DNA of 64,000 nucleotides from an uncultured Lachnospiraceae bacterium (lineage in GTDB: Bacteria; Bacillota; Clostridia; Lachnospirales; Lachnospiraceae). The notes below the pieces were generated by a model. The model did not search any database. It had not been told where the DNA came from and was given only the letters and a program-made list of their open reading frames with translations. Within the stretch, counting starts at the first letter, position 1. Each line of letters starts with the position of its first letter. Made by a program: the position numbers and the translations under genes. The stretch spans positions 1 to 64,000 of the forward strand of contig CAKRFY010000002.1 in the NCBI GenBank assembly GCA_934320895.1, given 5' to 3'. Shown piece after piece: positions 52,437 to 63,585 of the stretch.

Positions 52437-53525
52437 ATGATATCTAATCAGGTTTTGCAGACAACAATAGATGGACTTAAGAATATTACCAGAATTGATA
52501 TATGTGTTATGGACACAGAGGGAAAAGCACTTGCTACAACGATCAACAATGTTGAGGAATATGAGGATGCAGTTATGGCATTCGTAGAGTCTCCGGCAGA
52601 TAGTCAGGTGCTTCAGGGATATCAGTTTTTTAAGGTATTTGATGATCATCAGTTAGAGTATGTTATTCTTGCAAAGGGTGATAGTGATGATGTGTACATG
52701 GTTGGAAAACTTGCGGCATTTCAGATACAGAACCTTCTTGTTGCATATAAAGAGCGTTATGATAAGGATAATTTTATAAAGAATCTTTTGCTTGATAACC
52801 TTCTTTTGGTAGATATTTATAATCGTGCAAAGAAGCTCCACATAGATACGAGTGTAGACAGAGTTGTATTTTTGATCGAGACAAAGAATGAAAAAGATTC
52901 AAATGCATTAGAAACTGTTAAGGGATTATTTGCAGGAAAAACAAAAGATTTTATAACTCAGGTGGATGAAAAGAATATTATTCTGGTTAAAGAACTTAAG
53001 GAGAATGAAGGTTATGAAGATATGGACAAAACGGCTAATGTCATTCTTGATATGTTAAATACCGAAGCTATGATAAGTGTTCATGTCTCATATGGAACTA
53101 TCGTAAATGAGATAAAGGATGTGTCACGTTCTTACAAGGAAGCTAAGATGGCACTTGATGTTGGAAAGATTTTCTATAGTGATCAGAATGTTATCGCGTA
53201 TAGCAGTCTTGGAATAGGAAGATTGATATATCAGCTTCCGATGCCTCTTTGTAAGATGTTTATAAGTGAAATATTTGGAGATAAGACACCAGATGATTTC
53301 GATGAGGAGACGATAGCCACTATAAATAAATTCTTTGAAAACAGTTTGAATGTATCAGAAACATCAAGACAGCTTTACATCCATAGAAATACATTGGTGT
53401 ACAGACTGGACAAGCTTGAAAAGAGTACAGGACTTGACCTTAGAGTGTTTGATGATGCGATTACATTTAAGATTGCACTTATGGTTGTCAAGTATATGAA
53501 ATACATGGAAACGTTTGAGTTTTAA
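52437..53525 (+). CDS. CdaR/PucR-type transcriptional regulator
   Basis: A 362-residue regulator. The N-terminal 130 residues resemble the putative sugar-diacid-recognition domain (MISNQVLQTTIDGLKNITRI, VYMVGKLAAFQIQNLLVAYK). A GGDEF-like middle (about 180-270; VDRVVFLIETKN) and a C-terminal PucR helix-turn-helix (SETSRQLYIHRNTLVYRLDK) follow. CdaR activates sugar-diacid use in enteric bacteria; targets here are unknown. Since msmX is the neighbour, control of carbohydrate import is possible but only inferred. GTTGGAGG lies before ATG 52437. Confidence 0.88.
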   Translation: MISNQVLQTTIDGLKNITRIDICVMDTEGKALATTINNVEEYEDAVMAFVESPADSQVLQGYQFFKVFDDHQLEYVILAKGDSDDVYMVGKLAAFQIQNLLVAYKERYDKDNFIKNLLLDNLLLVDIYNRAKKLHIDTSVDRVVFLIETKNEKDSNALETVKGLFAGKTKDFITQVDEKNIILVKELKENEGYEDMDKTANVILDMLNTEAMISVHVSYGTIVNEIKDVSRSYKEAKMALDVGKIFYSDQNVIAYSSLGIGRLIYQLPMPLCKMFISEIFGDKTPDDFDEETIATINKFFENSLNVSETSRQLYIHRNTLVYRLDKLEKSTGLDLRVFDDAITFKIALMVVKYMKYMETFEF

Positions 53526-53540
53526 ACTTATAAAAATAAG

Positions 53541-53593
53541 TAGCCCGTTTTTACTGATACCCTGGATTGGTATTGGTAGAAATGGGCTTTTGA
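53541..53593 (+). terminator. Probable terminator
   Basis: TAGCCCGTTTTTAC pairs imperfectly with GTAGAAATGGGCT and is followed by TTT. It closes the CdaR-like gene. Confidence 0.6.
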
Positions 53594-53720
53594 GTTACAA
53601 AAAAATAAATTGTTGTAGTTTTATAAAGAAAATATATAGGTGTATTGAAGAAGTTCTTTTAAATATGATAATATCATATAGATGGATAAATATAATAAAT
53701 GTGATAGGAAGCGAGAATAT

Positions 53721-54953
53721 ATGAACATAAAAAAGGAAACAGTTAGTTATTTAAATGGTATTTTAATGGGGATGGTGGTGGCTGTCACATGCTTTGTGAT
53801 GATTATAACAGTGGCTTCTTATACCGGAAAAATAGACCTTAGTTCGGTATTTAGGGTACAAAACAGTCAGATAACTGACAAACAGGCAGCAAAGATCAAG
53901 GATAAGATAAATCTGCTATCTGCATATATAGACAAATATTATCTGAATGATATAGATTATGATAAAATGGCAGACTCTGTTTATAAGGGAATATTAAATG
54001 GTCTTGATGATAAATATGCAGCGTATTATACAAAGGATGAGTACAAAGACATTTCTGAAAAATCGAGTGGTGTATTTTGTGGAATTGGTGCATATATGTC
54101 TCAGGATCCCAAAACAGGCGTTTTAACTATAATAGGTGTTGTGCAGGGAAGTCCTGCTCAGAAGGCAGGAGTAAAGAAGGGGGATATCCTGCTGGAAGTT
54201 GATGGAGAAAATATTGAAAGTAAAGATATTTCTTATACTGTATCAAAAGTAAAGGGAAAAGAAGGCACAAGTGTTGAGATTACAGTAAACAGAAAGAATG
54301 TGGCGGAGCCGTTAAAGATGAAGATAAAAAGAGAAGTTATAAAAGATAAAACGGTTGCACATAAAATGCTTGACAGTAATATAGGTTATGTTTCAGTAAG
54401 CGGATTTGAGGAGGTAACTAAAAAACAGTTTATAAAAGCTATTGATGATTTGGAGAAAAAAGGAGAGAAAGGTCTTATCATTGACCTTAGGGATAATGGT
54501 GGCGGACTTTTAAATACTGCGATAGGAATGCTTGACAGGCTGCTTCCAAAAGAAATGGTAGTATATACAAAGGATAAGACTGGTGTGGCACAGGAATATT
54601 ATACGAAAGACAAAAAAGAAGTAAATGTTCCTATTGTTATTCTTGTAAATGGTAATTCGGCAAGTGCATCCGAAGTATTTTGTGGTGCGCTACGGGATTA
54701 TGGGAAGGCAAAGCTTATTGGAACAAAAACTTTTGGAAAAGGTATAGTGCAGTCATCATTTGCTCTTGAAGATGGAACAGCGATTAAGTTTACTACATCA
54801 AAGTATTATACACCTAAGGGAAAAAATATACATGGAAAGGGTTTTGAACCTGATGTAAAAGTTGAATATACAGGTAAGATTATAAAGTTAAAAGAAACAG
54901 GAATAAAAGTGGATAATCAAGAAAAAGCTGCTATTGATTATCTTGAAAATTAA
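53721..54953 (+). CDS. S41-family C-terminal processing protease (CtpA-like)
   Basis: A 410-residue extracellular serine protease. A single N-terminal anchor (ILMGMVVAVTCFVMIITVAS) is followed by a helical arm, a PDZ domain (IIGVVQGSPAQKAGVKKGD) and the S41 core with NGNSASASEVF (nucleophile Ser) and GTKTFGKGIVQS (general-base Lys). It would trim or degrade exported proteins; in sporulating bacteria some homologues act in sigma signalling. ATG 53721 follows AGGAAG; the longer ORF from 53682 lacks a ribosome binding site. No peptidoglycan-binding domain is seen at the C-terminus. Confidence 0.93.
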   Translation: MNIKKETVSYLNGILMGMVVAVTCFVMIITVASYTGKIDLSSVFRVQNSQITDKQAAKIKDKINLLSAYIDKYYLNDIDYDKMADSVYKGILNGLDDKYAAYYTKDEYKDISEKSSGVFCGIGAYMSQDPKTGVLTIIGVVQGSPAQKAGVKKGDILLEVDGENIESKDISYTVSKVKGKEGTSVEITVNRKNVAEPLKMKIKREVIKDKTVAHKMLDSNIGYVSVSGFEEVTKKQFIKAIDDLEKKGEKGLIIDLRDNGGGLLNTAIGMLDRLLPKEMVVYTKDKTGVAQEYYTKDKKEVNVPIVILVNGNSASASEVFCGALRDYGKAKLIGTKTFGKGIVQSSFALEDGTAIKFTTSKYYTPKGKNIHGKGFEPDVKVEYTGKIIKLKETGIKVDNQEKAAIDYLEN

Positions 54954-55049
54954 ACTGGTAGTTAAAAATGAAATATTTTTATGATTAGATTTATGTTATT
55001 CATATATCGAAAAAAACTGTTTTCCAATGATAATGGAAAGTGTAAAGCG

Positions 55050-55078
55050 TTGTTATCTCTTTTTTAAAGTGATATAAT
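55050..55078 (+). promoter_or_regulatory. Promoter of the dCache MCP gene
   Basis: TTGTTA (55050-55055), 17-bp spacer, extended -10 TGATATAAT (TATAAT 55073-55078). Confidence 0.7.
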
Positions 55079-55145
55079 TATAATAATGTTTATAAAAAAA
55101 TAATGAATATAGTTATAATGGAACTGAGAAAGAGAGGAAAGTTAT

Positions 55146-57287
55146 ATGAGTTCAAAACAAAATGAAAAAGTCAGTGCTGTTGTAGAAAAATTTAGAAACA
55201 GAAAACTTGCATATAAGATATCAGTAGCTGTAGCTATGCTTCTTGGGATATGCCTTGTAGTTATGGTTGCTATAAGTGCAGGTCTTGCAGGCAGTTCACT
55301 TGGCAGCAGCATAAAAGATGAATTTTCAGGAGTTGCAGCGCAAAATGGACAGATGGTTCAGAGCATAATTACAAATGCATCAAATACAGCGACTGTACTT
55401 CAGGAGTATATGCAGAATAAATATGCAGAATATGAAAAAACAGGATACAATGGACAGACAGAAAAGAGTGCAGTATATGATGTAAAACTTCAGAGTATGA
55501 ACAAGGAGATTGAAAATTTTATTATAAATCTTGCAAGTTCTACTGCTAAGAATAATGAAGAAATTGCAGGTGTAGGTGCATTCTTTGAGGAAAATGCATT
55601 TGATCCGGGAATCAAAGATTATACATTATATGTCAGCGCAGATGATGCAGAGAGCGGAAAAGTACAGAGTTACGGAAGTTATAGTGAATACAGTCAGAAA
55701 GAGTACTATAAAAAGGCGGCAGAAACACAGCAGGACTATTTTACTGAGCCATATGAGAATCAGGGAATCAAGATGATAAGTGCAGCTTTCCCAATTGTTT
55801 ATAATGGAAAAACGCATGGTGTGATAGTTGTCGATATAAATGTCAATACTTTTAGCAAGTTAAATTCATCAGATCCAAAATATAAAAGTATGTATGTTGA
55901 TGTTTACAATGCGAATGGAACTGTGATATTTGACAGCGAATCTGATAAATATATAGGACAGAAATTAAGTAAACTGATATCTGAAAAAGATTATAGTAAA
56001 ATTGAAAATGGAATGAAAACAGGAAAGAGTTTCAGTGTAAGCACAAAAAAAGATGATGGAAGCCATATTGTGAGATTTTATTCTCCAATAAAGGCGGCAA
56101 ATCAGACATGGTGGGCAACAAGTGCATTATCAAAAACAGACTTAAATAAAAATACTGTTAAGTTAGTCATATTCATGGTACTTATATCAGCTGTCACACT
56201 TATTATTATAATCATGGTAAGTTCAAGACTTGTTCGCGGTTATATAAAACCTATCGGAGGTGTTGCTGAAGTTGCAGATAAACTTTCACAGGGTGATTTC
56301 TCTGTATCACTTGAATCACAGCATACAGATGAGATTGGAGAGCTTGCAGATACATTTTCAAGAATGGCAGCTACACTTAGTAGTATCATAAAGGATCTTA
56401 CGAGAGGTCTTAATGAAATGGCAACAGGAAACTTTAATATTGCACCGGAGGTAGATTACATTGGTGATTTCAAGCATATTGAAACAGCTTTGGTAAAGGT
56501 TGTTCAGGATTTATCACATACATTAAATGAAATAAATTCAGTTTCAGAACTTGTTGCATCAAATGCAGCACAGATATCAGAAGGAGCACAGTCACTTACT
56601 GATGGAGCTATGGATCAGGCAAGTTCAGTTGACGAATTGCAGAGTACGATTGTAAATGTTACTGAACAGGTTGAGAAAAATGCTGAAAATGCCAATATTG
56701 CAAATGAGATGGCAAAGGTTGTAGGCGAAGATATTATTAGTAGTAATGAACAGATGCAGCAGGTTGTAGATGCCATGGAAACGATAAACGAAAATTCTGC
56801 ACAGATAAGTTCTATTATCAGTACGATAGATGACATTGCAGAACAGACAAATCTTCTTGCTCTTAATGCATCAATTGAAGCAGCAAGAGCTGGGGAAAGT
56901 GGAAAAGGCTTTGCAGTTGTTGCTACACAGGTCGGTAACCTTGCAGCTCAGAGTGTAGAGGCTGCTCAGAATTCAAATGACCTTATCTTAAAAGCAATGC
57001 AGGCTGTTGAAGATGGAAAGAAAGTCGTTGATGAGACAGCGAAAAAACTTCTTGCATCCGTTAAAAAGACAAATGATCTTGTTAAGAATATCGGTGAGAT
57101 CACAGAGGCATCTGATAAGCAGTCACAGGCACTTTCACAGATTTCCGATGCAGCAAATCAGATAGCAGCTGTTATTCAGGAGAATACAGCTATGGCAGAA
57201 GAGAGTTCAGCAAGTAGTGAAGAACTTGCGGCACAGGCCGAGAAGCTTAAAGAACTTATCAGTGTATTTACACTTATACAGGAGTAG
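55146..57287 (+). CDS. Methyl-accepting chemotaxis protein with dCache sensor
   Basis: A 713-residue chemoreceptor, the largest of the four here. Helix one ([20 protein letters not shown]) precedes a 300-residue double Cache domain; the ligand-pocket region reads [20 protein letters not shown], with [13 protein letters not shown] after it, the pattern of dCache_1 sensors. Helix two ([20 protein letters not shown]), HAMP ([20 protein letters not shown]) and a signalling domain with [20 protein letters not shown] and [15 protein letters not shown] follow. Ligands of this group are often amino acids or amines; no ligand is claimed here. GAGAGGAAAG lies before ATG 55146. Confidence 0.92.
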   Translation: MSSKQNEKVSAVVEKFRNRKLAYKISVAVAMLLGICLVVMVAISAGLAGSSLGSSIKDEFSGVAAQNGQMVQSIITNASNTATVLQEYMQNKYAEYEKTGYNGQTEKSAVYDVKLQSMNKEIENFIINLASSTAKNNEEIAGVGAFFEENAFDPGIKDYTLYVSADDAESGKVQSYGSYSEYSQKEYYKKAAETQQDYFTEPYENQGIKMISAAFPIVYNGKTHGVIVVDINVNTFSKLNSSDPKYKSMYVDVYNANGTVIFDSESDKYIGQKLSKLISEKDYSKIENGMKTGKSFSVSTKKDDGSHIVRFYSPIKAANQTWWATSALSKTDLNKNTVKLVIFMVLISAVTLIIIIMVSSRLVRGYIKPIGGVAEVADKLSQGDFSVSLESQHTDEIGELADTFSRMAATLSSIIKDLTRGLNEMATGNFNIAPEVDYIGDFKHIETALVKVVQDLSHTLNEINSVSELVASNAAQISEGAQSLTDGAMDQASSVDELQSTIVNVTEQVEKNAENANIANEMAKVVGEDIISSNEQMQQVVDAMETINENSAQISSIISTIDDIAEQTNLLALNASIEAARAGESGKGFAVVATQVGNLAAQSVEAAQNSNDLILKAMQAVEDGKKVVDETAKKLLASVKKTNDLVKNIGEITEASDKQSQALSQISDAANQIAAVIQENTAMAEESSASSEELAAQAEKLKELISVFTLIQE

Positions 57288-57354
57288 ATTTATAATCTGA
57301 ATTATATGAATAAAACAGATAGTATAAATGGATAATATAAAATATATCTATGAG

Positions 57355-57389
57355 AACAGAGGAATTGCAAATGTGATTCCTCTGTTTTG
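57355..57389 (+). terminator. Terminator of the dCache MCP gene
   Basis: Stem AACAGAGGAAT (57355-57365) with ATTCCTCTGTT (57376-57386), then TT. Confidence 0.75.
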
Positions 57390-57536
57390 ACATATAGATT
57401 ATACTCGAATATTGTTGCAAAACATATGTTTATCTAGTATCATTAAATGAGTGATTTAAATGTTGATCAGTTGAATGATTTTGGAATTTTATCGTTTGGG
57501 AAAAAGGCAGGATAGTGTGCAGAAATGGAGATTAGT

Positions 57537-59513
57537 ATGGATCATTTTGTTTTACATTCAGAATATAAGCCAACTGGTGACCAGCCACAGGCTATTGAAG
57601 AACTTGTGAAAGGTTTTAGGGAAGGCAATCAGTTTCAGACATTGCTTGGTGTTACCGGTTCAGGAAAAACTTTTACGATGGCAAATGTTATAGAAAAACT
57701 GAATAAGCCAACGCTTATAATTGCGCATAACAAAACACTTGCGGCACAGTTATATGGTGAATTTAAAGAATTTTTTCCTGAGAATGCAGTTGAGTATTTT
57801 GTATCATATTATGATTATTACCAGCCAGAGGCATATGTTCCATCATCTGATACTTATATAGAAAAAGATTCATCTATAAATGATGAAATTGATAAATTAA
57901 GACATTCTGCTACTGCGGCGCTTACTGAGAGGAAAGATGTTATTATAGTGGCAAGTGTTTCATGCATATATGGACTTGGAAGTCCAATAGATTACCAGAA
58001 TATGACAGTTTCTTTAAGACCTGGGATGATGAAAGACAGAGATGAGGTTATTAAGAAACTTATTGAAATTCAGTATGACCGTAATGATATGGATTTTAAA
58101 CGTGGTACATTCAGGGTGCGTGGTGATGTGTTAGAGATTTTTCCAGTTTCTGAGTCAGATATGGCATTTAGAGTTGAATTTTTTGGAGACGAGGTTGACA
58201 GAATAACACAGATAGATGTACTTACGGGAGAGATAAAGGCTGAGCTAGAGCATATGGTAGTGTTTCCGGCATCTCATTATGTGGTAGACCATGATAATAT
58301 GAACAGAGCTATCATAGGCATTGAGAATGAACTTGAATATAGAGTTAAGGAGTTTAGAAGTCAGGATAAACTTCTTGAGGTTCAGAGAATTTCTGAGAGA
58401 ACAAATTTTGATATAGAGATGCTTCGTGAGACAGGTTTTTGTTCAGGAATAGAGAATTATTCGAGACATTTATCAGGACTGAAACCGGGACAGCCACCTC
58501 ATACACTGCTTGATTATTTCCCTGATGACTTTATCATAATGGTTGATGAATCACATATTACGATACCTCAGATAAGGGGAATGTATGCAGGGGATCGTTC
58601 AAGAAAAAACACGCTTGTAGAGTATGGTTTCAGATTGCCGTCAGCACTTGACAACAGACCTCTTAATTTTGATGAATTTGAGAGTCATATAAATCAGATG
58701 CTTTTTGTTTCTGCGACACCAAATGTATATGAGAAAGAGCATGAACTTGCAAGAGTTGAGCAGATTATAAGGCCAACGGGACTTCTCGACCCTGAGATTA
58801 CTGTGAAACCTGTTAAAGGTCAGATTGATGATCTTGTGGGTGAGATAAGAAAGACTCTTGATGCCGGAAATAAAGTTATGATAAATACACTTACTAAAAA
58901 GATGGCAGAAGATCTGACAAATTATCTTAAAGAGATAGGTATAAGGGTAAGATATCTTCATTCGGATATTGATACACTTGAGAGGTCAGAGATAATCAGG
59001 GATATGCGAATGGATGTGTTTGATGTACTTGTCGGGATCAATCTTTTGCGTGAGGGACTTGATATACCGGAGATAGAGCTTGTTGCTATACTTGATGCTG
59101 ATAAGGAGGGATTTTTACGTTCAGAGATCTCACTTATCCAGACAATAGGTAGAGCGGCGAGAAATGCTGATGGACGAGTTATCATGTATGCTGATGTGAT
59201 AACAGATTCTATGAAGAATGCGATAGATGAGACAAATCGAAGAAGAAAGATTCAGGCAAAATATAATGAAGAACATGGTATTACACCGCAGACTATAAAA
59301 AAGGCCGTCAGGGATCTTATCAGTATTTCTAAGAAGGTTGAGACAAGCAGTGAAGATATAACAAAGGATATTGAGTCTATGAGTGAAAAAGAAATTGATA
59401 AACTTGTTGCTAAGATCAAAAAGCAGATGCACACAGCGGCTGCAGAACTTAACTTTGAATTGGCGGCGCAATTGCGTGACCAGTTGCTAGAGATAAAGAA
59501 AATTTGTGAATAG
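57537..59513 (+). CDS. uvrB: Excinuclease ABC subunit B
   Basis: A 658-residue UvrB, full length. It verifies DNA damage in nucleotide-excision repair with UvrA and UvrC. Visible are the Walker [11 protein letters not shown], the beta-hairpin [12 protein letters not shown], the DESH box in [11 protein letters not shown], the helicase motif [14 protein letters not shown], the motif QTIGRAARN, and the C-terminal UVR domain ([20 protein letters not shown]). ATG 57537 has GGAG seven bases upstream; ATG 57525 is in frame and would add four residues. The GH42 gene follows after 14 bp, so they may share a transcript. Confidence 0.97.
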   Translation: MDHFVLHSEYKPTGDQPQAIEELVKGFREGNQFQTLLGVTGSGKTFTMANVIEKLNKPTLIIAHNKTLAAQLYGEFKEFFPENAVEYFVSYYDYYQPEAYVPSSDTYIEKDSSINDEIDKLRHSATAALTERKDVIIVASVSCIYGLGSPIDYQNMTVSLRPGMMKDRDEVIKKLIEIQYDRNDMDFKRGTFRVRGDVLEIFPVSESDMAFRVEFFGDEVDRITQIDVLTGEIKAELEHMVVFPASHYVVDHDNMNRAIIGIENELEYRVKEFRSQDKLLEVQRISERTNFDIEMLRETGFCSGIENYSRHLSGLKPGQPPHTLLDYFPDDFIIMVDESHITIPQIRGMYAGDRSRKNTLVEYGFRLPSALDNRPLNFDEFESHINQMLFVSATPNVYEKEHELARVEQIIRPTGLLDPEITVKPVKGQIDDLVGEIRKTLDAGNKVMINTLTKKMAEDLTNYLKEIGIRVRYLHSDIDTLERSEIIRDMRMDVFDVLVGINLLREGLDIPEIELVAILDADKEGFLRSEISLIQTIGRAARNADGRVIMYADVITDSMKNAIDETNRRRKIQAKYNEEHGITPQTIKKAVRDLISISKKVETSSEDITKDIESMSEKEIDKLVAKIKKQMHTAAAELNFELAAQLRDQLLEIKKICE

Positions 59514-59527
59514 AAAGTGAGGTACGG

Positions 59528-61570
59528 ATGGCTGACAATATGGTGAGCTTACCAAAGGGAATCAATATTGGTGTAGATTATTATCCAGAGCATTGGGATG
59601 AGACTCTTTGGGCTAAGGATGCGGATATGATGCGTGATGCGGGTGTTAAGATCGTGCGTATGGCGGAGTTTGCATGGTGCAGGCTTGAGCCAGAGGAGGG
59701 CAGATTTGACTTTGAATGGATTGACCGGGCGGTAAAGCTTTTTTCTGACAGGAATATATATGTGATCTTATGCACTCCTACTAATACACCGCCTCAGTGG
59801 ATTTTTGAAAAGTATCCTGAGATTGTACAGGTTGATAAAACGGGAAGAAAAATCCAGACAGGCATAAGAGGACACAGGTGTTTGAACAGTCCTGTTTACA
59901 GAGGGCTTTCAGAAAAGATTATTACACATATGGCAGAGAGATATAAGAATGATAAGACGGTTATCGGGTATCAGATAGATAATGAACTGGAGTCAAATCA
60001 CTGTCGCTGTGATGTGTGTAAAAGTCGTTTCAGGGACTGGATTAAAAGAAGATATGGGACAGTGCAGGCTGTCAATAAGGCATATGGAAATAATGTGTGG
60101 AGTGGTGAATATAGCGATTTTTCGCAGGTTATGCCGCCTATGAATGAGAACGAGAAATGGCTGAATCCTTCATTAAATCTTGATTTTAACAGATATGCGT
60201 CTGAAAGCACATGCGATTATGTGAAATTTCAGTCTGATCTTATAAGGAAGATTTCGCCTGATAAGATTATTACTACGAATAACTGGTTATGTGCCAATAT
60301 GCCTGATTTTTATGATATGTTTGAAAATCTTGACATTGTTTCATATGATAATTATCCTGCGCATGTACTGCCAGAGGATGATGAAACGCTTTATTCGCAT
60401 GCATTTCATCTTGATCTTATGCGTGGCATTAAAAATAAGAATTTTTGGATAATGGAACAACTTAGTGGAATGATAGGAAGCTGGGCACCTATGTCAAGGG
60501 CAATACAACCGGGAGTGTTAGAAGGCTATTCACTTCAGGCAATAGCACATGGTGCTGATGCGGTTATACATTTCAGATGGCGTACAGCAGTTTCTGGTGC
60601 TGAGATGTACTGGCAGGGAATAATAGATCATAGCAATGTGCCAGGGAGAAGATATAGGGAATTTTGTGAACTATGCAGCAAGGTCAAAGAAATTCAGGGA
60701 CTTTCGGGAACTGTATGCAGGAATGAAATTGCAATATTATATTCTTCTGATAACGAATATGCTTTTAAAAACCAGTATCAGGCAGAAGAAATGCATTATT
60801 TTGAACAAATGAAGCAGTGGCATGATGCATTTACATGTCTGGGACTTGGAGTGGATATAATAAATCAGACACAGAACCTTGACAAGTATAAAATTATTAT
60901 TGCACCTACGATGTTTGTAGAAAACAAGGAGGCAGTATCAAATATTTATCATGCAGCGCATAATGGCGCTACAGTTATTTTGACAAATCGTTCAGGGGAG
61001 AGAGACTATAATAACAAGTGTATCATAGCTCAGCTGCCTACGGTCTACTCTGAACTTACAGGAATAAATGTGTCGGAATATGAAGCATTGCCGGATGGTA
61101 TGGAAGTTGCATTAAAAGTTTGTGATTCATTTGATGTTACAACAGATAGTAATAAACAAAAAGCAGGTAACATGTGTATAAATTATAATGAGGAAAAGAA
61201 AATTTATGGAAAACGCTGGTGCGATATAATAGAAGAAAATGAAAATGTAGAAACACTTGTAAGATATGATGAACAGTTTTATAAGGGCGCACCGGCAGTT
61301 ACAAGAAACAGGTATGGTGACGGCGAGGCTTACTATTTTGGAACTGTACTAAATCGTGATGGAAGCATAGAATTTGCAAGAAGGATTGCCAAAAAGCAGG
61401 GGCTTGATATTATTGAAGGTCTGGAAAAGGGTGTGGAAGTTACTTATCGTTACAGTGATAAAACATGGCGTTTTGTATTTAATAATACTGAAAAAAAGCA
61501 GAGGATAATGCTTGGCAAAGAAGAAATCATTTTGAAACCGTTTGAGATGAACATAGCTTGCATTGAGTGA
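59528..61570 (+). CDS. Beta-galactosidase, GH42 family
   Basis: A 680-residue GH42 enzyme. The TIM barrel starts with GVDYYPEHWDETLWAKDADM. The acid/base is E153 in YQIDNELES and the nucleophile E310 in FWIMEQLSG. Cysteines C159, C161 and C164-type spacing in NHCRCDVCKSRF form the family zinc site. A trimerisation domain and a small C-terminal beta domain follow. GH42 enzymes act on galacto-oligosaccharides or plant galactans rather than lactose itself. No signal peptide is present, so it acts inside the cell. It is 14 bp downstream of uvrB; GTGAGG precedes ATG 59528. Confidence 0.95.
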   Translation: MADNMVSLPKGINIGVDYYPEHWDETLWAKDADMMRDAGVKIVRMAEFAWCRLEPEEGRFDFEWIDRAVKLFSDRNIYVILCTPTNTPPQWIFEKYPEIVQVDKTGRKIQTGIRGHRCLNSPVYRGLSEKIITHMAERYKNDKTVIGYQIDNELESNHCRCDVCKSRFRDWIKRRYGTVQAVNKAYGNNVWSGEYSDFSQVMPPMNENEKWLNPSLNLDFNRYASESTCDYVKFQSDLIRKISPDKIITTNNWLCANMPDFYDMFENLDIVSYDNYPAHVLPEDDETLYSHAFHLDLMRGIKNKNFWIMEQLSGMIGSWAPMSRAIQPGVLEGYSLQAIAHGADAVIHFRWRTAVSGAEMYWQGIIDHSNVPGRRYREFCELCSKVKEIQGLSGTVCRNEIAILYSSDNEYAFKNQYQAEEMHYFEQMKQWHDAFTCLGLGVDIINQTQNLDKYKIIIAPTMFVENKEAVSNIYHAAHNGATVILTNRSGERDYNNKCIIAQLPTVYSELTGINVSEYEALPDGMEVALKVCDSFDVTTDSNKQKAGNMCINYNEEKKIYGKRWCDIIEENENVETLVRYDEQFYKGAPAVTRNRYGDGEAYYFGTVLNRDGSIEFARRIAKKQGLDIIEGLEKGVEVTYRYSDKTWRFVFNNTEKKQRIMLGKEEIILKPFEMNIACIE

Positions 61571-61624
61571 AAATGGAGAGTATAATTATATCAAAACAGG
61601 ATGAATTTTGAAGGAGGGATTTGT

Positions 61625-61939
61625 ATGCAGATAAGCAGTATTTATACATATGGAAATTCACATTTTAATCAGATACAGAATACGCCAGTTACTCCGGTGA
61701 CAAGGATCAAAGGAGCGCAGCCTGTTGATGCACAGCAGGATAAAGCTAAATATGCTGTAGTTTATGGCAATGATAAGACAAGTGAGACATATGATACGAA
61801 AGAAGTAAATGAAGTTAAGGCTAAATATGCAGATGCCCAGAGTGTTTCCTATAATAATACTGATAATCCATATGAGATTTCAAAGATGGAAAGAGACAGT
61901 ATGATATTATCGGGTATGAATTTTGATGAATATGCATAA
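61625..61939 (+). CDS. Small hypothetical protein
   Basis: A 104-residue hydrophilic protein with AAGGAGGG before ATG 61625. Its sequence is rich in Asn, Tyr, Lys and Asp (MQISSIYTYGNSHFNQIQNT, ending KMERDSMILSGMNFDEYA), without Cys, signal peptide or membrane span. The MQIxSI start and the disordered body recall small flagellum-linked proteins of Lachnospiraceae, but I cannot assign it. It lies 54 bp after the GH42 gene. Confidence 0.6.
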   Translation: MQISSIYTYGNSHFNQIQNTPVTPVTRIKGAQPVDAQQDKAKYAVVYGNDKTSETYDTKEVNEVKAKYADAQSVSYNNTDNPYEISKMERDSMILSGMNFDEYA

Positions 61940-62007
61940 AAATGTTATTTGTATATAGGTGTAGTTGGATAGAGTAATATAAAATATTGAACAGGGGGAA
62001 TTATCGC

Positions 62008-62388
62008 ATGATGAAATGGTGGAAGAGACTGATTTTTTCTATTATCAGTCTGATATTGGGATATATTTCTCTTGATTATCTTTATTCCGCTTTTACAAAA
62101 CTTACAAATGCATCTGGAAGTGCAGCAGCATATAGTCCTAAAGGCGATGGAGTATCTCAGCTTTTGGGGGCAGTGATGTTTTTGGGATACTTTGTAGTTC
62201 TTGGGTTTTATATATGGCTTATAAGGAGAAGTTCACCAAAGATAGACCTGATAGAAGAAGATGCAAAAACAGGAGAGCAGAGAGTAAAGAGAAAGTGGTT
62301 TGATATTATACTTCAGATAGTCATTATCATAACAGGTATGGTGCTAAGATGGGCATATCTTATATTTATATATCTGCCAAAATTATGA
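62008..62388 (+). CDS. Small membrane protein of unknown function
   Basis: A 126-residue protein with three membrane spans: RLIFSIISLILGYISLDYLY, LLGAVMFLGYFVVLGFYIWL and WFDIILQIVIIITGMVLRWA. A charged loop (SSPKIDLIEEDAKTGEQRVK) separates the last two. AGGGGGA (61993-61999) lies nine bases from ATG 62008. No family is recognised. It ends at a terminator shared with the HD-GYP gene. Confidence 0.65.
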   Translation: MMKWWKRLIFSIISLILGYISLDYLYSAFTKLTNASGSAAAYSPKGDGVSQLLGAVMFLGYFVVLGFYIWLIRRSSPKIDLIEEDAKTGEQRVKRKWFDIILQIVIIITGMVLRWAYLIFIYLPKL

Positions 62389-62412
62389 TACAATAATAAA
62401 AAAGTTAATTAT

Positions 62413-62466
62413 AAAGGACTATTGCACTAAGTCAGAAATATGACTAAAAGTGTATAGTCCTTTTGT
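62413..62466. terminator. Bidirectional terminator
   Basis: Stem AAAGGACTAT (62413-62422) with ATAGTCCTTT (62454-62463), T run after. It separates the membrane-protein gene from the convergent HD-GYP gene. Confidence 0.8.
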
Positions 62467-62499
62467 TGTATTTAATGATTGTAATTGGATTGAGAAACT

Positions 62500-63585
62500 T
62501 TAAAGCAGTGCATCAATCTGTAAATGAAAATCTTTCGATAAGTCATATGTCTTGTCACCTGATATTACAATAGGTCTTGAAAGAAAGCTTTTGTTTAATA
62601 AAACAACACGTCCTACCTCACCATTTGATAAAAGAACTTCAGTGTTTATATATGCTTCAACTGTTCTTTCGATAAATTTATATAATGCCCCGGGTTCATA
62701 GAGATCTTTCTGAAGCTCCATATGTTCAAGGACAGGGAATGGACATATTCCTTTTCTGTAAACTCTGTCAGCAGTCATTGCATCATAGACATCTGCAATA
62801 GCGACAATTCCAGAGAAAAGATCTATTTCGCTGCCTTTTAATCCGTATGGATAACCCTTTCCGTCATATCTTTCATGGTGTTGAAGAGCTACCATTTTAA
62901 TCTTTGGATTGAGATTTTTGGGAGATAAGATCTCATATCCATATTGTGGATGTTTTTTGATTATCTCATATTCCTCATCTGTAAGCCGAGCAGGTTTTTG
63001 AATGATCTCAGGAGGTATACGAAGTTTTCCGATATCGTGAAGCATACCTGCGATCATCAAAGTTTCTATATCTTCATGTCCAAGATTCATCCAGGTTCCT
63101 ATAACATTGCTTATGAGAGCAACATTGATCGAATGTGTATATGTCAGGTCATCATATCCACGCATACATTGCATCATTTCAAGTAGATGAAGCGGGTTTC
63201 TTGATTTTTCTAAAACATTTCCGATTTCAGAGAGCATATCATCTACGAGGCCGTCACTGCTTTTTATGATCATGTCATTAAGTGTTTTCTGGAAACCTTC
63301 AAGACATGCATTAAATTCAGTTTGAAATTTTTGAAAATCGTCTGATTGTTCGATACGCTCAAAATATGTAGGGCCAATTTTTTCTGGTTCGGACTTACCT
63401 GATTCATTAGCCTCATTTACATATATGCGAACTGTCTTGATAGAATAATATTTTAATTTGTCTATTATATCTTCGGTGATTTCGGTGTTACTTTGTATAA
63501 CTAAATGATTGTTGGCTGTATATGCAGGTTCCGAGATGACCATTCCCGGTATAAGATTCGTTGTGAACATTTTTTTTGTTTTCAT
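62500..63585 (-). CDS. HD-GYP domain c-di-GMP phosphodiesterase
   Basis: A 361-residue protein. A DUF3391-like N-terminal segment (TNLIPGMVISEPAYTANNHL) precedes the HD-GYP domain, with HDIGK (LHDIGKLRIPPEI) and the GYP signature HHERYDGKGYPYGL. Further metal ligands are the early HSINVALI and ADVYDAMT. HD-GYP enzymes hydrolyse c-di-GMP to pGpG or GMP and so favour motility, which fits a window with four chemoreceptors. ATG 63585 follows GAGGGG; the ORF continues open to 63852 but the upstream translation is unlike any protein. Confidence 0.92.
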   Translation of the reverse strand: MKTKKMFTTNLIPGMVISEPAYTANNHLVIQSNTEITEDIIDKLKYYSIKTVRIYVNEANESGKSEPEKIGPTYFERIEQSDDFQKFQTEFNACLEGFQKTLNDMIIKSSDGLVDDMLSEIGNVLEKSRNPLHLLEMMQCMRGYDDLTYTHSINVALISNVIGTWMNLGHEDIETLMIAGMLHDIGKLRIPPEIIQKPARLTDEEYEIIKKHPQYGYEILSPKNLNPKIKMVALQHHERYDGKGYPYGLKGSEIDLFSGIVAIADVYDAMTADRVYRKGICPFPVLEHMELQKDLYEPGALYKFIERTVEAYINTEVLLSNGEVGRVVLLNKSFLSRPIVISGDKTYDLSKDFHLQIDALL

